Shown in pieces: positions 8,658-17,677 of a stretch of 64,000 nt of DNA. A program made the translations under genes and the position numbers. Every line of letters starts with the position of its first letter. Position 1 is the first letter of the stretch. The stretch is from Burkholderia sp. BCC0322 (GTDB taxonomy: Bacteria > Pseudomonadota > Gammaproteobacteria > Burkholderiales > Burkholderiaceae), in contig NZ_CADFDU010000020.1 of assembly GCF_902833045.1 (NCBI RefSeq), positions 31,527-95,526 on the forward strand, read 5' to 3'. Below the pieces are notes generated by a model. It worked only from the letters and a program-made list of their open reading frames with translations, did no database searches and was not told the origin of the DNA.

Positions 8658-9542
8658 TCAGATCGCGTCGAGCGGGATCTTCAGGTAGCGCACGCCGTTG
8701 TTTTCGGGCTCGGGCAGGTGGCCGGCGCGCATGTTGACCTGCACGGACGGCAGCATCAGCACGGGCATCGCGAGCGTGGCGTCGCGTGCGGTGCGCATCG
8801 CGACGAAATCGTCCTCGGTCACGCCGTCCTTCACGTGCACGTTCGCGCGGCGCTGCTCGGCCACGGTCGTCTCGAACCGCACGTCGCGGCCGCCCGGCTG
8901 GTAGTCGTGGCACAGGTACAGGCGCGTGTCGGGCGGCAGCGCGAGCACGCGGGCGATCGAGCGGTACAGCGTGCGCGCGTCGCCGCCGGGGAAGTCGCAG
9001 CGGGCCGTGCCGTAGTCGGGCATGAACAGCGTGTCGCCGACGAATGCCGCGTGCTGCGTCGCATCGTCGACGCAGTAGGTCATGCATGCTGGCGTATGGC
9101 CCGGCGTATGCAGCGCGCGGATCGTCAGCGCGCCGAGCGCGAGCGTGTCGCCGTCGTCGAGCAGCCGGTCGAACTGGCGGCCGTCGTGCGCGAAGCCGGG
9201 GCCTGCGTTGAACAGCGTGCCGAACACGTGCTGCACGCGGCGCACGTGCGAACCGATCGCGATCTGGCCGCCGACGTGTTCCTTCAGGTACGGTGCGGCC
9301 GACAGGTGGTCGGCGTGCACATGGGTTTCGAGCAGCCAGTGAACGTCCGCGCCGAGTTCGGCGACGCGGGCGATCAGCCGGTCGGCGCTCGCCGTGTGCG
9401 TGCGGCCGGATTTAGGGTCGTAGTCGAGCACGCTGTCGATCAGCGCGCATGCGCGGCTCGCGGTATCGAGCAGCAGATAGCTGACGGTGTGGGTCGCCGG
9501 GTCGAAAAAGCCTTCGACCGACAGCGTGGGGGCGTTGCTCAC
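8658..9542 (-). CDS. MBL-fold persulfide dioxygenase (ETHE1/Blh-like)
   Basis: 294 residues from the GTG at 9542. The metallo-beta-lactamase metal motif H-x-H-x-D-H (HVHADH) and the later HTPGHTPACM and FVGDTLFMPDYGTARCDFPGG stretches match ETHE1-type persulfide dioxygenases, mononuclear iron enzymes that oxidise glutathione persulfide to sulfite. Start choice: GTG at 9542 has a GAGGA ribosome binding site 7 bases upstream and gives a usual N-terminus (SNAPTLSVEGFFDP). An in-frame ATG at 9569 would add 9 residues but lacks a binding site and would sit about 9 bases after the predicted sigma-54 transcript start. First gene of the sulfide-oxidation operon. Confidence 0.85.
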   Translation of the reverse strand: MSNAPTLSVEGFFDPATHTVSYLLLDTASRACALIDSVLDYDPKSGRTHTASADRLIARVAELGADVHWLLETHVHADHLSAAPYLKEHVGGQIAIGSHVRRVQHVFGTLFNAGPGFAHDGRQFDRLLDDGDTLALGALTIRALHTPGHTPACMTYCVDDATQHAAFVGDTLFMPDYGTARCDFPGGDARTLYRSIARVLALPPDTRLYLCHDYQPGGRDVRFETTVAEQRRANVHVKDGVTEDDFVAMRTARDATLAMPVLMLPSVQVNMRAGHLPEPENNGVRYLKIPLDAI

Positions 9543-9588
9543 GGGGGTATCCTCGATCAGGTTCTGCATCTGCAATCGGGATCGGTAA

Positions 9589-9605
9589 CTCAAGAAGCGT
9601 GCCAG
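9589..9605 (-). promoter_or_regulatory. Sigma-54 promoter of the persulfide dioxygenase operon
   Basis: On the minus strand the sequence reads CTGGCACG-CTTC-TTGAG, very close to the sigma-54 consensus YTGGCACG-N4-TTGCW. The -24 half is perfect; the -12 half has GA for GC. It lies about 47 bases before the chosen GTG start and faces the operon, while a sigma-54 activator is encoded divergently, which supports the call. Confidence 0.7.
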
Positions 9606-9711
9606 CCTGCATCGTGGTACCGGCCGATCTGCCAGGGACTTGATTCGGCTCGGATTTTCGGTGCAACCGCGGCGATGCGCAGGTGTCGGCGGCACCGGTT
9701 CGCCACGGTGA

Positions 9712-9760
9712 ACTGCCACAACTGGCAGTGCCGTGGCAGAATTGGCAGTCTGCGTGGCAG
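9712..9760. promoter_or_regulatory. TGGCAG operator array (probable FisR-type binding sites)
   Basis: A perfect inverted repeat ACTGCCA-CAAC-TGGCAGT (9712-9729) is followed by further TGGCAG copies at 9734, 9743 and 9755, spaced 9-12 bases, close to one helical turn. The array lies 110-170 bases upstream of the sigma-54 promoter, the usual place for an enhancer, and 33-80 bases upstream of the activator gene itself, which would allow autoregulation. Confidence 0.6.
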
Positions 9761-9792
9761 TTCGTCAGGCAGCCCCTACACCGAGCGTCCGC

Positions 9793-11190
9793 ATGAATCC
9801 GCACGACACCATCCCGATCGTCCCCGCGCCGCGCCGCGACGTCATGCCCGACGTGCGCGCGCTCGTCGCGTATCTCGAGCAGGATCCGCAGCCGATGATC
9901 GTCGTCGATCCCGACTACCGCATCCTCGCGGCGAACGATGCGTACCGGCGCCAGTTCGGCGTCGCGGGCGTCGAGCACGTGGGCCGGCACTGCTTCCAGG
10001 TCTCGCATCACTACGACGTGCCGTGCGACCAGGCCGGCGAGCATTGCCCGATGAAGCAGGCGCTCGAATCGCGCGGGCTGAACCGCGTGCTGCACATCCA
10101 CCACACGCCGCGCGGCCCCGAGCATGTCGACGTCGAATTGCGGCCGATCTTCGATGCGCAGGGCAACGTGATCGCGTACGTCGAGCGGCTGACGACGGTG
10201 CGCAGCGCGTCCGCGCAGCCGAGTGCGGAAGGGCTCGTCGGCGGCGCGGACGCGTTCAATGCGGCGCTCGGCGCATTGCAGCGCGTCGCGCCCTCGATGC
10301 TGCCGGTGCTGCTGCTCGGCGAATCGGGCACCGGCAAGGAACTGTTCGCCCGCGCGCTGCACGAGGCGAGCGACCGCGCAATGGGGCCGTTCGTCGTCGT
10401 CGATTGCTCGGGGATCGCCGAGACGCTGTTCGAGAGCGAACTGTTCGGCTACGAGAAGGGCGCGTTCACCGGCGCGAACCAGCGCAAGCCGGGCCTCGTC
10501 GAGACCGCGCAGGGCGGCACGCTGTTTCTCGACGAGATCGGCGACGTGCCGCTGCCGATGCAGGTGAAGCTGCTGCGGCTGATCGAGTCGGGCACGTTCC
10601 GGCGCGTCGGCGGCGTCGAGGCGCTGCGCGCGGATTTCCGGCTCGTCGCGGCCACGCACAAGCCGCTGCGCGAGATGATCGACGACGGCCGGTTCCGGCA
10701 GGATCTCTATTACCGGATCAACGCGTTTCCGATTCCGTTGCCGGCGCTGCGCGACCGGCGCGGCGACGTCGCGCTGCTGGCCGAATCGATCCTGCGGCGG
10801 ATCGCGAATGCGCGTACCGGCGCGGGCGACGCGAGCGCCCGGCCGTTCGCGGCCCGGCCGTTCGTGCTGACCGAGCCCGCACGGGCGTGCCTCGAAGCGT
10901 ATGGATGGCCGGGCAACATCCGCGAGCTGCGCAACGTGCTCGAGCGCGCGTGCCTGTTCGCGGACGACGGGACGATCCGCATCGAGCACCTGCCAGCGGA
11001 GCTGGTCGCCGCATCGGCGGCGCCGCAGGACCATACGGCCGATGCGCGCGGCGTGTCGGACGCGGAGCTGGTGCGGATCGCGCACACGTTCGACGGCACG
11101 CGCAAGGCGCTCGCCGAACAGGTCGGCATGAGCGAGCGGACGTTGTACCGGCGGATGAAAGCGCTCGGGCTCGGATCGCGCGAGCGCTGA
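9793..11190 (+). CDS. fisR: Sigma-54-dependent activator, FisR-type sulfane sulfur sensor
   Basis: 465 residues. The N-terminal sensory domain (about 20-140, PAS-like) carries three cysteines C67, C78 and C85 with spacings of 11 and 7, identical to C53, C64 and C71 that sense sulfane sulfur in Cupriavidus FisR. The central AAA+ domain has Walker A GESGTGKE, the sigma-54 contact loop KGAFTGA and the Walker B region [13 protein letters not shown]. The C-terminal Fis-type helix-turn-helix ends in [17 protein letters not shown]. It is divergent from the dioxygenase/SQR/exporter operon and should activate it when persulfides accumulate. Start at ATG 9793; an upstream in-frame ATG at 9733 would fall inside the operator array. 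Confidence 0.88.
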   Translation: MNPHDTIPIVPAPRRDVMPDVRALVAYLEQDPQPMIVVDPDYRILAANDAYRRQFGVAGVEHVGRHCFQVSHHYDVPCDQAGEHCPMKQALESRGLNRVLHIHHTPRGPEHVDVELRPIFDAQGNVIAYVERLTTVRSASAQPSAEGLVGGADAFNAALGALQRVAPSMLPVLLLGESGTGKELFARALHEASDRAMGPFVVVDCSGIAETLFESELFGYEKGAFTGANQRKPGLVETAQGGTLFLDEIGDVPLPMQVKLLRLIESGTFRRVGGVEALRADFRLVAATHKPLREMIDDGRFRQDLYYRINAFPIPLPALRDRRGDVALLAESILRRIANARTGAGDASARPFAARPFVLTEPARACLEAYGWPGNIRELRNVLERACLFADDGTIRIEHLPAELVAASAAPQDHTADARGVSDAELVRIAHTFDGTRKALAEQVGMSERTLYRRMKALGLGSRER

Positions 11191-11262
11191 ACGGGAGGGC
11201 GGCTGGCAGCGGCAGGCGGCTTTGTCGATAATGGCGCGTTCGATCCTGCCTCCACGTCAACG

Positions 11263-11793
11263 ATGAAGACACGCTTCCTTTCGCCCGGTCTGTTTCTTGC
11301 GGCCACTGCGCTGTGCAATCCGGCACAAGCCGCCGCCCAATACACATGGACCGACGCGGCCGGCGCCCATGCGGTGACGCTCGCCAGGACCGAATCCGGC
11401 GACGACGTCGAACTCAAGGTGGCCGCGACGCTCGACGGCCGGCCCGACTGGACCGTACGCGACTACGTGAAGGCCTGCCCGGTCGACGTGATCCTCGACG
11501 TCGTGCCCGCGTCGATCGAAATGCGCGACCTGCTCGGCAACGGCCGCAAGCAGTTCCTGTTCGCGTACAAGATCGGCTGCCGCGGCGACGTCAGTGCCGA
11601 CCAGGTCAAGTACTTCCTGGTCGACCAGGGCACGAAGTACGTGCTCCGCGGCGAGGAAACCGTCACGGTCAACGGCAAGTTCATGGACGGCGGCGCGGCG
11701 CCCGTGCCGAATGCGGACCTGAAAGCCCAACCCGCGTTTCTGCGCTACATGACGAAGCATTGGCACGGGATCAGCGTGCGCGACTATCGATAG
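11263..11793 (+). CDS. Exported protein of unknown function
   Basis: 176 residues with a signal peptide (MKTRFLSPGLFLAATALCNPAQAAAQ, cleavage near residue 26). The mature part has two halves: a polar strand-rich start (YTWTDAAGAHAVTLARTESGDD) and a segment DLLGNGRKQFLFAYKIGCRGDVS, which resembles the small FG-GAP-like repeat seen in proteins that report on calcium-binding loops. Two cysteines (in KACPVD and KIGCRGD) could form a disulfide. It lies 72 bases after fisR on the same strand and meets the MerR gene tail to tail. I do not recognise a function; it is likely periplasmic. Confidence 0.6.
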   Translation: MKTRFLSPGLFLAATALCNPAQAAAQYTWTDAAGAHAVTLARTESGDDVELKVAATLDGRPDWTVRDYVKACPVDVILDVVPASIEMRDLLGNGRKQFLFAYKIGCRGDVSADQVKYFLVDQGTKYVLRGEETVTVNGKFMDGGAAPVPNADLKAQPAFLRYMTKHWHGISVRDYR

Positions 11794-11801
11794 GCGCGCA
11801 C

Positions 11802-12830
11802 TCAACGCGCAGGCGCGAGCTGCGCCATCGCCTCCCGCACGAAGCCGATCAGCGTGTCGTCGATCCACGAATCCTGCGTCAGCGACGGCTCGTTCATCAG
11901 CGCCTGGCGGAATTTCGCATGCGTGGCCGGATCGTTGCCGGCATAGCTGCAGAACAGCGCGAGCCAGCGCTGCGCGAGCGCGCGGCCCTCCGGTGAATCC
12001 GGCCTGGCGCCCGCATCGATCGCGTCGCGTACGTCGCCCATCAGTTGCGGCCATGCCATCGCGCTTTCACCGTAGTGGGCGCGCATGAAGCGAATCTCGT
12101 CCGGCGCGAGATACTTCTCGAAGATCCGCATCTTGGTTTCCGACGACGCGCGCAGCACATAGTCGCGCAGCGCGGTCGAAATGCCGATCTTCGACTGCAT
12201 CGCCGGTTCGTGCTCGTGCATCAGGTTCAGCTTCGCCAGCAGCCGCGGGTCGTTGTTCGTGTCGCGCACGAGCAGCGACATCCAGCTGCTGGCGAGCGCA
12301 CGGGTGCGTTCGTCCTCGGCGGGTACGCCCGCATCGTGCAGCGCACGCACCTCGTCGACGAGTGCGATCCATTCGGCGTCGCCCGCCTGGCTCTTCTGGT
12401 ACATCGGCAGGCGCGCGAGTTCTTCCGCGGAAAAATATTTGTCGTACACGGTCATCAACTCCAGTGTGGTGAGCCAATCGGCCAGCTCCGGCTCCGTGCC
12501 CGCGGCGAGCTGCGCGTGCAGGCTCACGAGCCGTTCGCGCAGCTGCGCGGTCTGCGCGAGCTGACGGTCGAGCAGCGCGATCTGCTTCGCGACGATCTCG
12601 ACGAGCGGGGTGTCGGGCTGGTTCAGGTGGTCGCCGATTTCGGCGAGCGACAGGCCGAAGCGACGCAGCGCCTGGATCTGGTGGAGCCGGGCGATGTCGT
12701 GGCGGTCGTACAGCCGGTAGCCGTTGTCGGCGCGCGCCGAAGGCGTCAGCAGACCGATCGCGTGATAGTGATGAAGCGTGCGGACGGTCAGCCCGCTGCG
12801 TTTCGCCAGTTCTCCCACTTTCAGTCGCAT
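11802..12830 (-). CDS. MerR-family regulator with duplicated TipAS-like ligand domain
   Basis: 342 residues. Residues 1-70 are a MerR winged helix-turn-helix (VGELAKRSGLTVRTLHHYHAIGLL ... DNGYRLYDRHDI), then a dimerisation coiled coil (about 80-120). The rest has two related helical blocks, about 130-225 and 230-340, each with an aromatic/acidic start, W-x2-L-x-DV/EVR, a D-A-G segment and R-ALA-x-RW/SW, like the TipAS ligand-binding domain of TipA regulators. Such proteins activate drug-resistance or stress genes after binding peptide-like ligands. The target is not obvious; the gene stands alone downstream of an RND operon on the same strand. Confidence 0.82.
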   Translation of the reverse strand: MRLKVGELAKRSGLTVRTLHHYHAIGLLTPSARADNGYRLYDRHDIARLHQIQALRRFGLSLAEIGDHLNQPDTPLVEIVAKQIALLDRQLAQTAQLRERLVSLHAQLAAGTEPELADWLTTLELMTVYDKYFSAEELARLPMYQKSQAGDAEWIALVDEVRALHDAGVPAEDERTRALASSWMSLLVRDTNNDPRLLAKLNLMHEHEPAMQSKIGISTALRDYVLRASSETKMRIFEKYLAPDEIRFMRAHYGESAMAWPQLMGDVRDAIDAGARPDSPEGRALAQRWLALFCSYAGNDPATHAKFRQALMNEPSLTQDSWIDDTLIGFVREAMAQLAPAR

Positions 12831-12904
12831 TCGTTCCTCCGTTCGGGTCGCACACTGGAGTCTCGAACGTTACGCTACGTGAGGGTCAAGCGGAAGATCG
12901 GGAA

Positions 12905-12937
12905 TCGGGTGCGCGGGGAAATGCCGCGCGCACCCGA
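12905..12937 (-). terminator. Terminator hairpin after the RND operon
   Basis: Perfect 11-base arms TCGGGTGCGCG (12905-12915) and CGCGCACCCGA (12927-12937) with an 11-base loop, just past the end of the minus-strand outer-membrane factor gene. There is no long T run, so it may be a bidirectional or Rho-assisted terminator. Confidence 0.65.
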
Positions 12938-12950
12938 CGGCAGGGCCGGC

Positions 12951-14525
12951 TTATTGCGGCGAAGGCGGGGCGCCCGCGGTGGCGGCGCGCGCTTGCTGAC
13001 CGGTTGCGGCGTCGCCGGCTGCCGGGTCGGTCTTGCCGGACCGGCCGGACCGGCCGGCCTGGTCGACCGGCGGCGTGCCCATCGCCTGGTAAAGCCGCGC
13101 AGTATCCGCGAACCGCGCGCCGGTCGCGCGGATCTCGTCGAGCCGCGCGTTGCGGTACTGCAGCTCGCTGGCGCGCGCGGCCGACGGTGGCAGCGCGCCG
13201 AGCCGCACGCGGGCCGCCGCGTCGTCGTACGCGCCGCGCGCGGACAGTGCGGCACGCGACGACGCGTCGAGCGCCTCCGCGTCATGCTCGAGCGCCGCGA
13301 GCGAATCGGCGACGTTCTGAAACGCGCCGAGCACGGCCTGCTTGTACTGGTCGACGGCGGCCTCGTAGGTCGCCTTCGCCGCGCGGCGCTGCGCGAGCAG
13401 TGCGCCGCCATGGAAGATCGGCTGGCTCAGCGACGCGCCGACGTTCCAGATCGCGCCGGCGCCCGACAGCATCGCCGGCCAGCTGAAGCCGCCTTTGCCC
13501 ATCGCGGCCGACAGCGACAGCTGCGGGAACATCTGCGCGGTCGCGAGCCCCACTTCGGCCGCGGCGGCCTTCAGCCCCGCGTCGGCTGCCTGGATGTCCG
13601 GGCGGCTTTGCAGCAGGTCGGACGGCACGACGACGGGCACTTGCTCGGGCAGGTGCAGGTCGGCGAGCGTGAGATCGGCCGGCGGTTGGTCGGGCGTGCG
13701 GCCGATCAGCACCGCGAGCGCATGGCGCGCCGAGTCGCGCTGCTGGCGCAGCGCGGGCAGGCTCGCCGCGAACGTGTCGGCGCTTTGCCGTGCGTTCAGC
13801 GCGTCGCTGCGCGAGGCCGAACCGAGCGCGTAGCGGCGTTCGGCATCGTGCGCCTGGTCGTTCGCGAGCGCGACGAGCCGCTCGGTCGTGCTGATCTGCG
13901 CGTTGAGCACCGATACCGTGATCGACGCGGTGACGATGTTCGCGGCCAGCGCGCGCCGCGCGGATTCGAGCTGGAACGCGCTGACGTCGACGCGCCGCGC
14001 CAGCGCACGGTTCGCGAAACGCGACGCGCCGAACAGGTCGATCGTGTAGCTCGCCTGCAGTTGGCCGACGAACGTGTCGTACAACAGCGTCGGCGCGCCG
14101 AGCGCGGGAATCGGCACGCCGAGCGCACGCTGGCGCGTGGCCTGGCCGCCCGCGTCGATCGACGGCAGCATCGAGCTGCCGATCTGCCCGCGCAACTGTT
14201 CGCGCGCGGCATCGAGCGAGTGCGATGCCGCGCTCAACGTCGGGCTGTTGCGCAGCCCTTCGTCGACGAGCGCGTTCAGCGCGTCGGAGCGGTACTGCTT
14301 CCACCAGTCGGGCACCGGTTGCGCGCCGACCTCGAACTGCTGTGCGACGCCTTGCGCGGACACGGTCTGCTGGGCTTGCGGCGTGGTGCCGTAATGCGCG
14401 GGCGACGGCATCGCGGGCGGCTCGCCGCTCGGCGCGAACCAGGCGCAGCCCGCGAGCGGGCCGGCGAGGCTCGCCACGGCGAGTGCCCGCACGGCTTGGG
14501 TTTTCAGGTTCATCGATCGATCCAT
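12951..14525 (-). CDS. RND efflux outer membrane lipoprotein (NodT/OprM family)
   Basis: 524 residues. The start at 14525 has a GGGAG site 7 bases upstream and gives a lipoprotein signal with lipobox LAGC (cysteine near residue 26). The body is the two-repeat TolC-like fold: W-W-K-Q-Y-R-S-D-A-L motif near residue 65 (VPDWWKQYRSDALNALVDEGL), LPSIDAGGQATRQ, RPDIQAADAGLKAAAAEVGLA at the start of the second repeat and NVGASLSQPIFHGGALLAQRRAA. It forms the trimeric outer-membrane exit duct. The C-terminus is extended by about 35 Gly/Arg/Ala-rich residues. It starts within a few bases of the RND gene's stop, so it is translationally linked. Confidence 0.93.
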   Translation of the reverse strand: MDRSMNLKTQAVRALAVASLAGPLAGCAWFAPSGEPPAMPSPAHYGTTPQAQQTVSAQGVAQQFEVGAQPVPDWWKQYRSDALNALVDEGLRNSPTLSAASHSLDAAREQLRGQIGSSMLPSIDAGGQATRQRALGVPIPALGAPTLLYDTFVGQLQASYTIDLFGASRFANRALARRVDVSAFQLESARRALAANIVTASITVSVLNAQISTTERLVALANDQAHDAERRYALGSASRSDALNARQSADTFAASLPALRQQRDSARHALAVLIGRTPDQPPADLTLADLHLPEQVPVVVPSDLLQSRPDIQAADAGLKAAAAEVGLATAQMFPQLSLSAAMGKGGFSWPAMLSGAGAIWNVGASLSQPIFHGGALLAQRRAAKATYEAAVDQYKQAVLGAFQNVADSLAALEHDAEALDASSRAALSARGAYDDAAARVRLGALPPSAARASELQYRNARLDEIRATGARFADTARLYQAMGTPPVDQAGRSGRSGKTDPAAGDAATGQQARAATAGAPPSPQ

Positions 14526-14527
14526 GG

Positions 14528-17500
14528 TCAGGCTCCCGACGGCGCCGCCGGCGTGCCGCCGCGAGGCGGCGGGCCGTCCTGCGGGTCGCGTTCGTCGCGC
14601 TTCACGCGGAACCACGTCGCATACAGCGCGGGCAGGTAGAACAGCGTCAGCACGGTCGCACTCGTGATGCCGCCCATCAGCGCGGTCGCCATCGGCCCGA
14701 AGAAGTTCGAGCGCAACAGCGGGATCAGCGCGAGCACGGCGGCCGCGGCCGTCAGCGTGATCGGGCGGAAGCGCCGCACGGTCGCGCCGATGATCGCGTC
14801 AATACGCCGGTGGCCGGCCGCGATGTCCTGTTCGATCTGGTCGACGAGGATCACCGAGTTGCGCATGATGATCCCGAACATCGCGATCACGCCGAGCATC
14901 GCGACGAAGCCGAACGGCTGGCCGAACAGCAGCAGCGTGGCAACCACACCGATCAACCCGAGCGGTGCGGTCAGCACGACCATCAGCACGCGCGAGAAGC
15001 TCTGCAGCTGGATCATCAGCAGCGTGAACACGGCGATCGCCATCAACGGCATTTGCGCATTGATCGATTTCTGCGCCTTCGCGCTTTCCTCGACCGAGCC
15101 GCCGATGTTGATCTGATAGCCGACCGGCAGTTGCGCGCGCAACGTGTTCAGCTTGGCGTCGACCGCATGCGTGACGTCGATGCCCTGCGCGCCGGCGCGC
15201 ACGTCCGACTGCACGGTGATGGTCGGCTGGCGGTCGCGTTCCCACACGACGCCGTATTCGAGCGTCGGCTTGAAGCGGCCGAGCGAGCCGAGCGGCACCG
15301 GGCCGTTCGGGGTCGGCAGCGCGAGGCCGGCGAGCTTCGCGGGATCGACTCGGTCGGCCTTTGGCGCGCGCAGGTCGACCGCGATCAGCTTGTCGCGCTC
15401 GCGGTATTGCGTGACGGTCGTGCCGGACAGCGTCATCGCGAGGAAGCTCGAGACGTCCTGCGACGTGACGTTCAGCTCGCGCGCCTTCTTCTGGTCGATC
15501 TCGAAGCGTACCGAACGCTCGGCCGGCTCGTCCCAGTCGAACTGCACGTTGACCGTGCGTGCGTCGCCGCGCATCGTCGCCGCGACCTTCTCGGCGATCG
15601 AGCGGACCGTCGCGATGCTGTCGCCGCTCACGCGGAACTGCACCGGATAGCCGACCGGCGGGCCGTTCTCGAGCCGCGACAGCCGCCAGCGCACGGCCGG
15701 GAACTGCTCGCGCAACGTGGTTTCGAGCCAGGTCGCGAGCTTCTCGCGGTCCTTCACCGAGTGCGCGGTGATCACGAACTGCGCGAAGTTCGGCAACTGA
15801 AGCTGCTGGTCGAGCGGCAGGTAGAAGCGCGGCGCGCCGCTGCCGACGAAGTTCACCGAATGATCGATCTCGGGGCGTTTGTCGATCACTTTCTCGAGGC
15901 GTTCGGTCTCGCGCAGCGTCGCCGCGAACGATGCGCCTTCGGGCAGCCGCAGGTCGACCAGCAGTTCGGGGCGATCGGAACTCGGGAAGAACTGCTGCGG
16001 CACGAGCGAGAAACCCATCATCGCCACGACGAAGAGCGCGCCCGTGATCAGCAGCACGACGAAGCGCCGCTCGATGCACCAGTCGATCCAGCCGCGCAGC
16101 CGCCGGTAGAAACGCGTGTCGTAGATGTCGTGCTCGTGGTCGTCGGGCAGGTGCGCCTCGTGCGCCTGCCGCTTGCGCTCGGGCAGCAGGTGGAAGCCGA
16201 GCAGCGGGATCAGCACGACCGCCGCGAACCACGACGCGATCAGCGCGATCGCCGACACCTCGAAGATCGAGCGCGTGTATTCGCCGGTGCTCGATTTCGC
16301 GAGCGCGATCGGCAGAAAGCCCGACACGGTAACGAGCGTGCCGGTCAGCATCGGGAACGCGGTGCTCGTATAGGCGAACGCGGCGGCGCGTGCGCGGGTG
16401 TAGCCCTGCTCGAGCTTCACGGCCATCATCTCGACCGCGATGATCGCATCGTCGACGAGCAGCCCGAGCGCGAGCACGAGCGTGCCGAGCGACACCTTGT
16501 GCAGCCCGATGTCGAACAGGTACATGAAGAGGGCGGTGACCGCGAGCACGACGGGAATCGAGATCACGACCACCATCCCGGTGCGCAGGCCGAGCGACAC
16601 GAGGCTCACGACCAGCACGATCGCGACCGCTTCCGCGACGGCCTCGAGGAAGTCGTCGACCGAATGCGCGACCGCGTGCGGCATGCTTGATACCAGCGTC
16701 AGCTTGAGGCCGGCCGGCAGTTGCGCCTGCAGGTCCTTCGATTCCTCGTCGAGCGCCTTGCCGAGCCGGATCACGTCGCCGCCCGGCTGCATCGTGACGC
16801 CGATGCCGAGCACTGCCTTGCCGTTCGCGCGCATCTGCGTGACGGCCGGATCGTCGTAGCCGCGCGTCACCGTCGCGAGATCGCCGAGCCGGAACGTGCG
16901 ACCGTTGATGCGGATCAGCGTGTCGGCGATCGCGCCGACGTTGTCGAACTGGCCGCTCGGCCGCACGAACACGCGGTCGTCGGCGGTCGTCAGCGTGCCT
17001 GCCGACGAGATGTCGTTCTGCGCGTTGATCGCCTGCCCGAGCTGCTGCGGCGAGATGCCGAGGCGCGTGAGCTGCGCGTTGTTGACCTCGATGAAGATCC
17101 GCTGGTCGGGGTCGCCGAAATAGTTGACCTTGCCGACGCCCGGCACGCGCAGCAGCACGGTGCGGAGCTGGTCGGCGTAGTCGTGCAGCTGCGCGGGCGT
17201 GAAGCCGTCGCCCTCGAGGGTCCAGATGTTGGTGTAGACGTCGCCGAATTCATCGTTGAAGAACGGGCCCTGCACGCCGGGCGGCAGCGTATAGCCGATG
17301 TCGCCGACCTTCTTGCGGATCTGGTACCAGGTCTCGGGCACGTCCTTCACGAGCGCCGAATCCTTCATCGTGAAGAAGATCAGCGATTCGCCGGGGCGCG
17401 AATAGCTGCGCAGGAAGTCGATGGCCGGCGTTTCCTGCAGCTTGCGGCCGATCCGGTCGGTCACCTGTTCCTGCACCTGCCGCGCGCTCGCGCCGGGCCA

Positions 17501-17677
17501 GAACGTGCGGATCACCATCACGCGGAACGTGAACGGCGGGTCTTCGGACTGCGCGAGGCGCGTGTAAGCGAGGATGCCCGCGAGCGTCGCGAGCGCGATC
17601 AGGTAGACGACCAGCGCCTGGTGGCGCAGCGCCCACGCCGACAGGTTGAAGCGGCCTTCTTCGTAGGAAACGCTCAC
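14528..17677 (-). CDS. RND multidrug efflux transporter, inner-membrane pump
   Basis: 1049 residues with 12 helices and two large periplasmic loops. The GTG start at 17677 overlaps the adaptor gene's stop codon (GTGA) and has GGAGGA nine bases upstream; a longer open frame ahead is antisense noise. The N-terminus (FNLSAWALRHQALVVYL) and first loop (RTFWPGASARQVQEQVTDRIGRKL) resemble the TriC/MexK branch of proteobacterial RND pumps. The proton-relay aspartate pair is in GLLVDDAIIAVE, and the helix 10 lysine/arginine region is VAMLGVIAMFGIIMRNSVIL. It takes substrates from periplasm or membrane and passes them through the adaptor and lipoprotein duct. TetR repressor encoded divergently. Confidence 0.93.
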   Translation of the reverse strand: MSVSYEEGRFNLSAWALRHQALVVYLIALATLAGILAYTRLAQSEDPPFTFRVMVIRTFWPGASARQVQEQVTDRIGRKLQETPAIDFLRSYSRPGESLIFFTMKDSALVKDVPETWYQIRKKVGDIGYTLPPGVQGPFFNDEFGDVYTNIWTLEGDGFTPAQLHDYADQLRTVLLRVPGVGKVNYFGDPDQRIFIEVNNAQLTRLGISPQQLGQAINAQNDISSAGTLTTADDRVFVRPSGQFDNVGAIADTLIRINGRTFRLGDLATVTRGYDDPAVTQMRANGKAVLGIGVTMQPGGDVIRLGKALDEESKDLQAQLPAGLKLTLVSSMPHAVAHSVDDFLEAVAEAVAIVLVVSLVSLGLRTGMVVVISIPVVLAVTALFMYLFDIGLHKVSLGTLVLALGLLVDDAIIAVEMMAVKLEQGYTRARAAAFAYTSTAFPMLTGTLVTVSGFLPIALAKSSTGEYTRSIFEVSAIALIASWFAAVVLIPLLGFHLLPERKRQAHEAHLPDDHEHDIYDTRFYRRLRGWIDWCIERRFVVLLITGALFVVAMMGFSLVPQQFFPSSDRPELLVDLRLPEGASFAATLRETERLEKVIDKRPEIDHSVNFVGSGAPRFYLPLDQQLQLPNFAQFVITAHSVKDREKLATWLETTLREQFPAVRWRLSRLENGPPVGYPVQFRVSGDSIATVRSIAEKVAATMRGDARTVNVQFDWDEPAERSVRFEIDQKKARELNVTSQDVSSFLAMTLSGTTVTQYRERDKLIAVDLRAPKADRVDPAKLAGLALPTPNGPVPLGSLGRFKPTLEYGVVWERDRQPTITVQSDVRAGAQGIDVTHAVDAKLNTLRAQLPVGYQINIGGSVEESAKAQKSINAQMPLMAIAVFTLLMIQLQSFSRVLMVVLTAPLGLIGVVATLLLFGQPFGFVAMLGVIAMFGIIMRNSVILVDQIEQDIAAGHRRIDAIIGATVRRFRPITLTAAAAVLALIPLLRSNFFGPMATALMGGITSATVLTLFYLPALYATWFRVKRDERDPQDGPPPRGGTPAAPSGA

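Noticed and set aside
7197-11231. A 1344-codon open frame on the plus strand
   Set aside because: It lies antisense to three well-supported genes and runs into the wrong frame of the activator gene; its translation is Arg/Ala/His-rich as expected of high-GC shadow frames.
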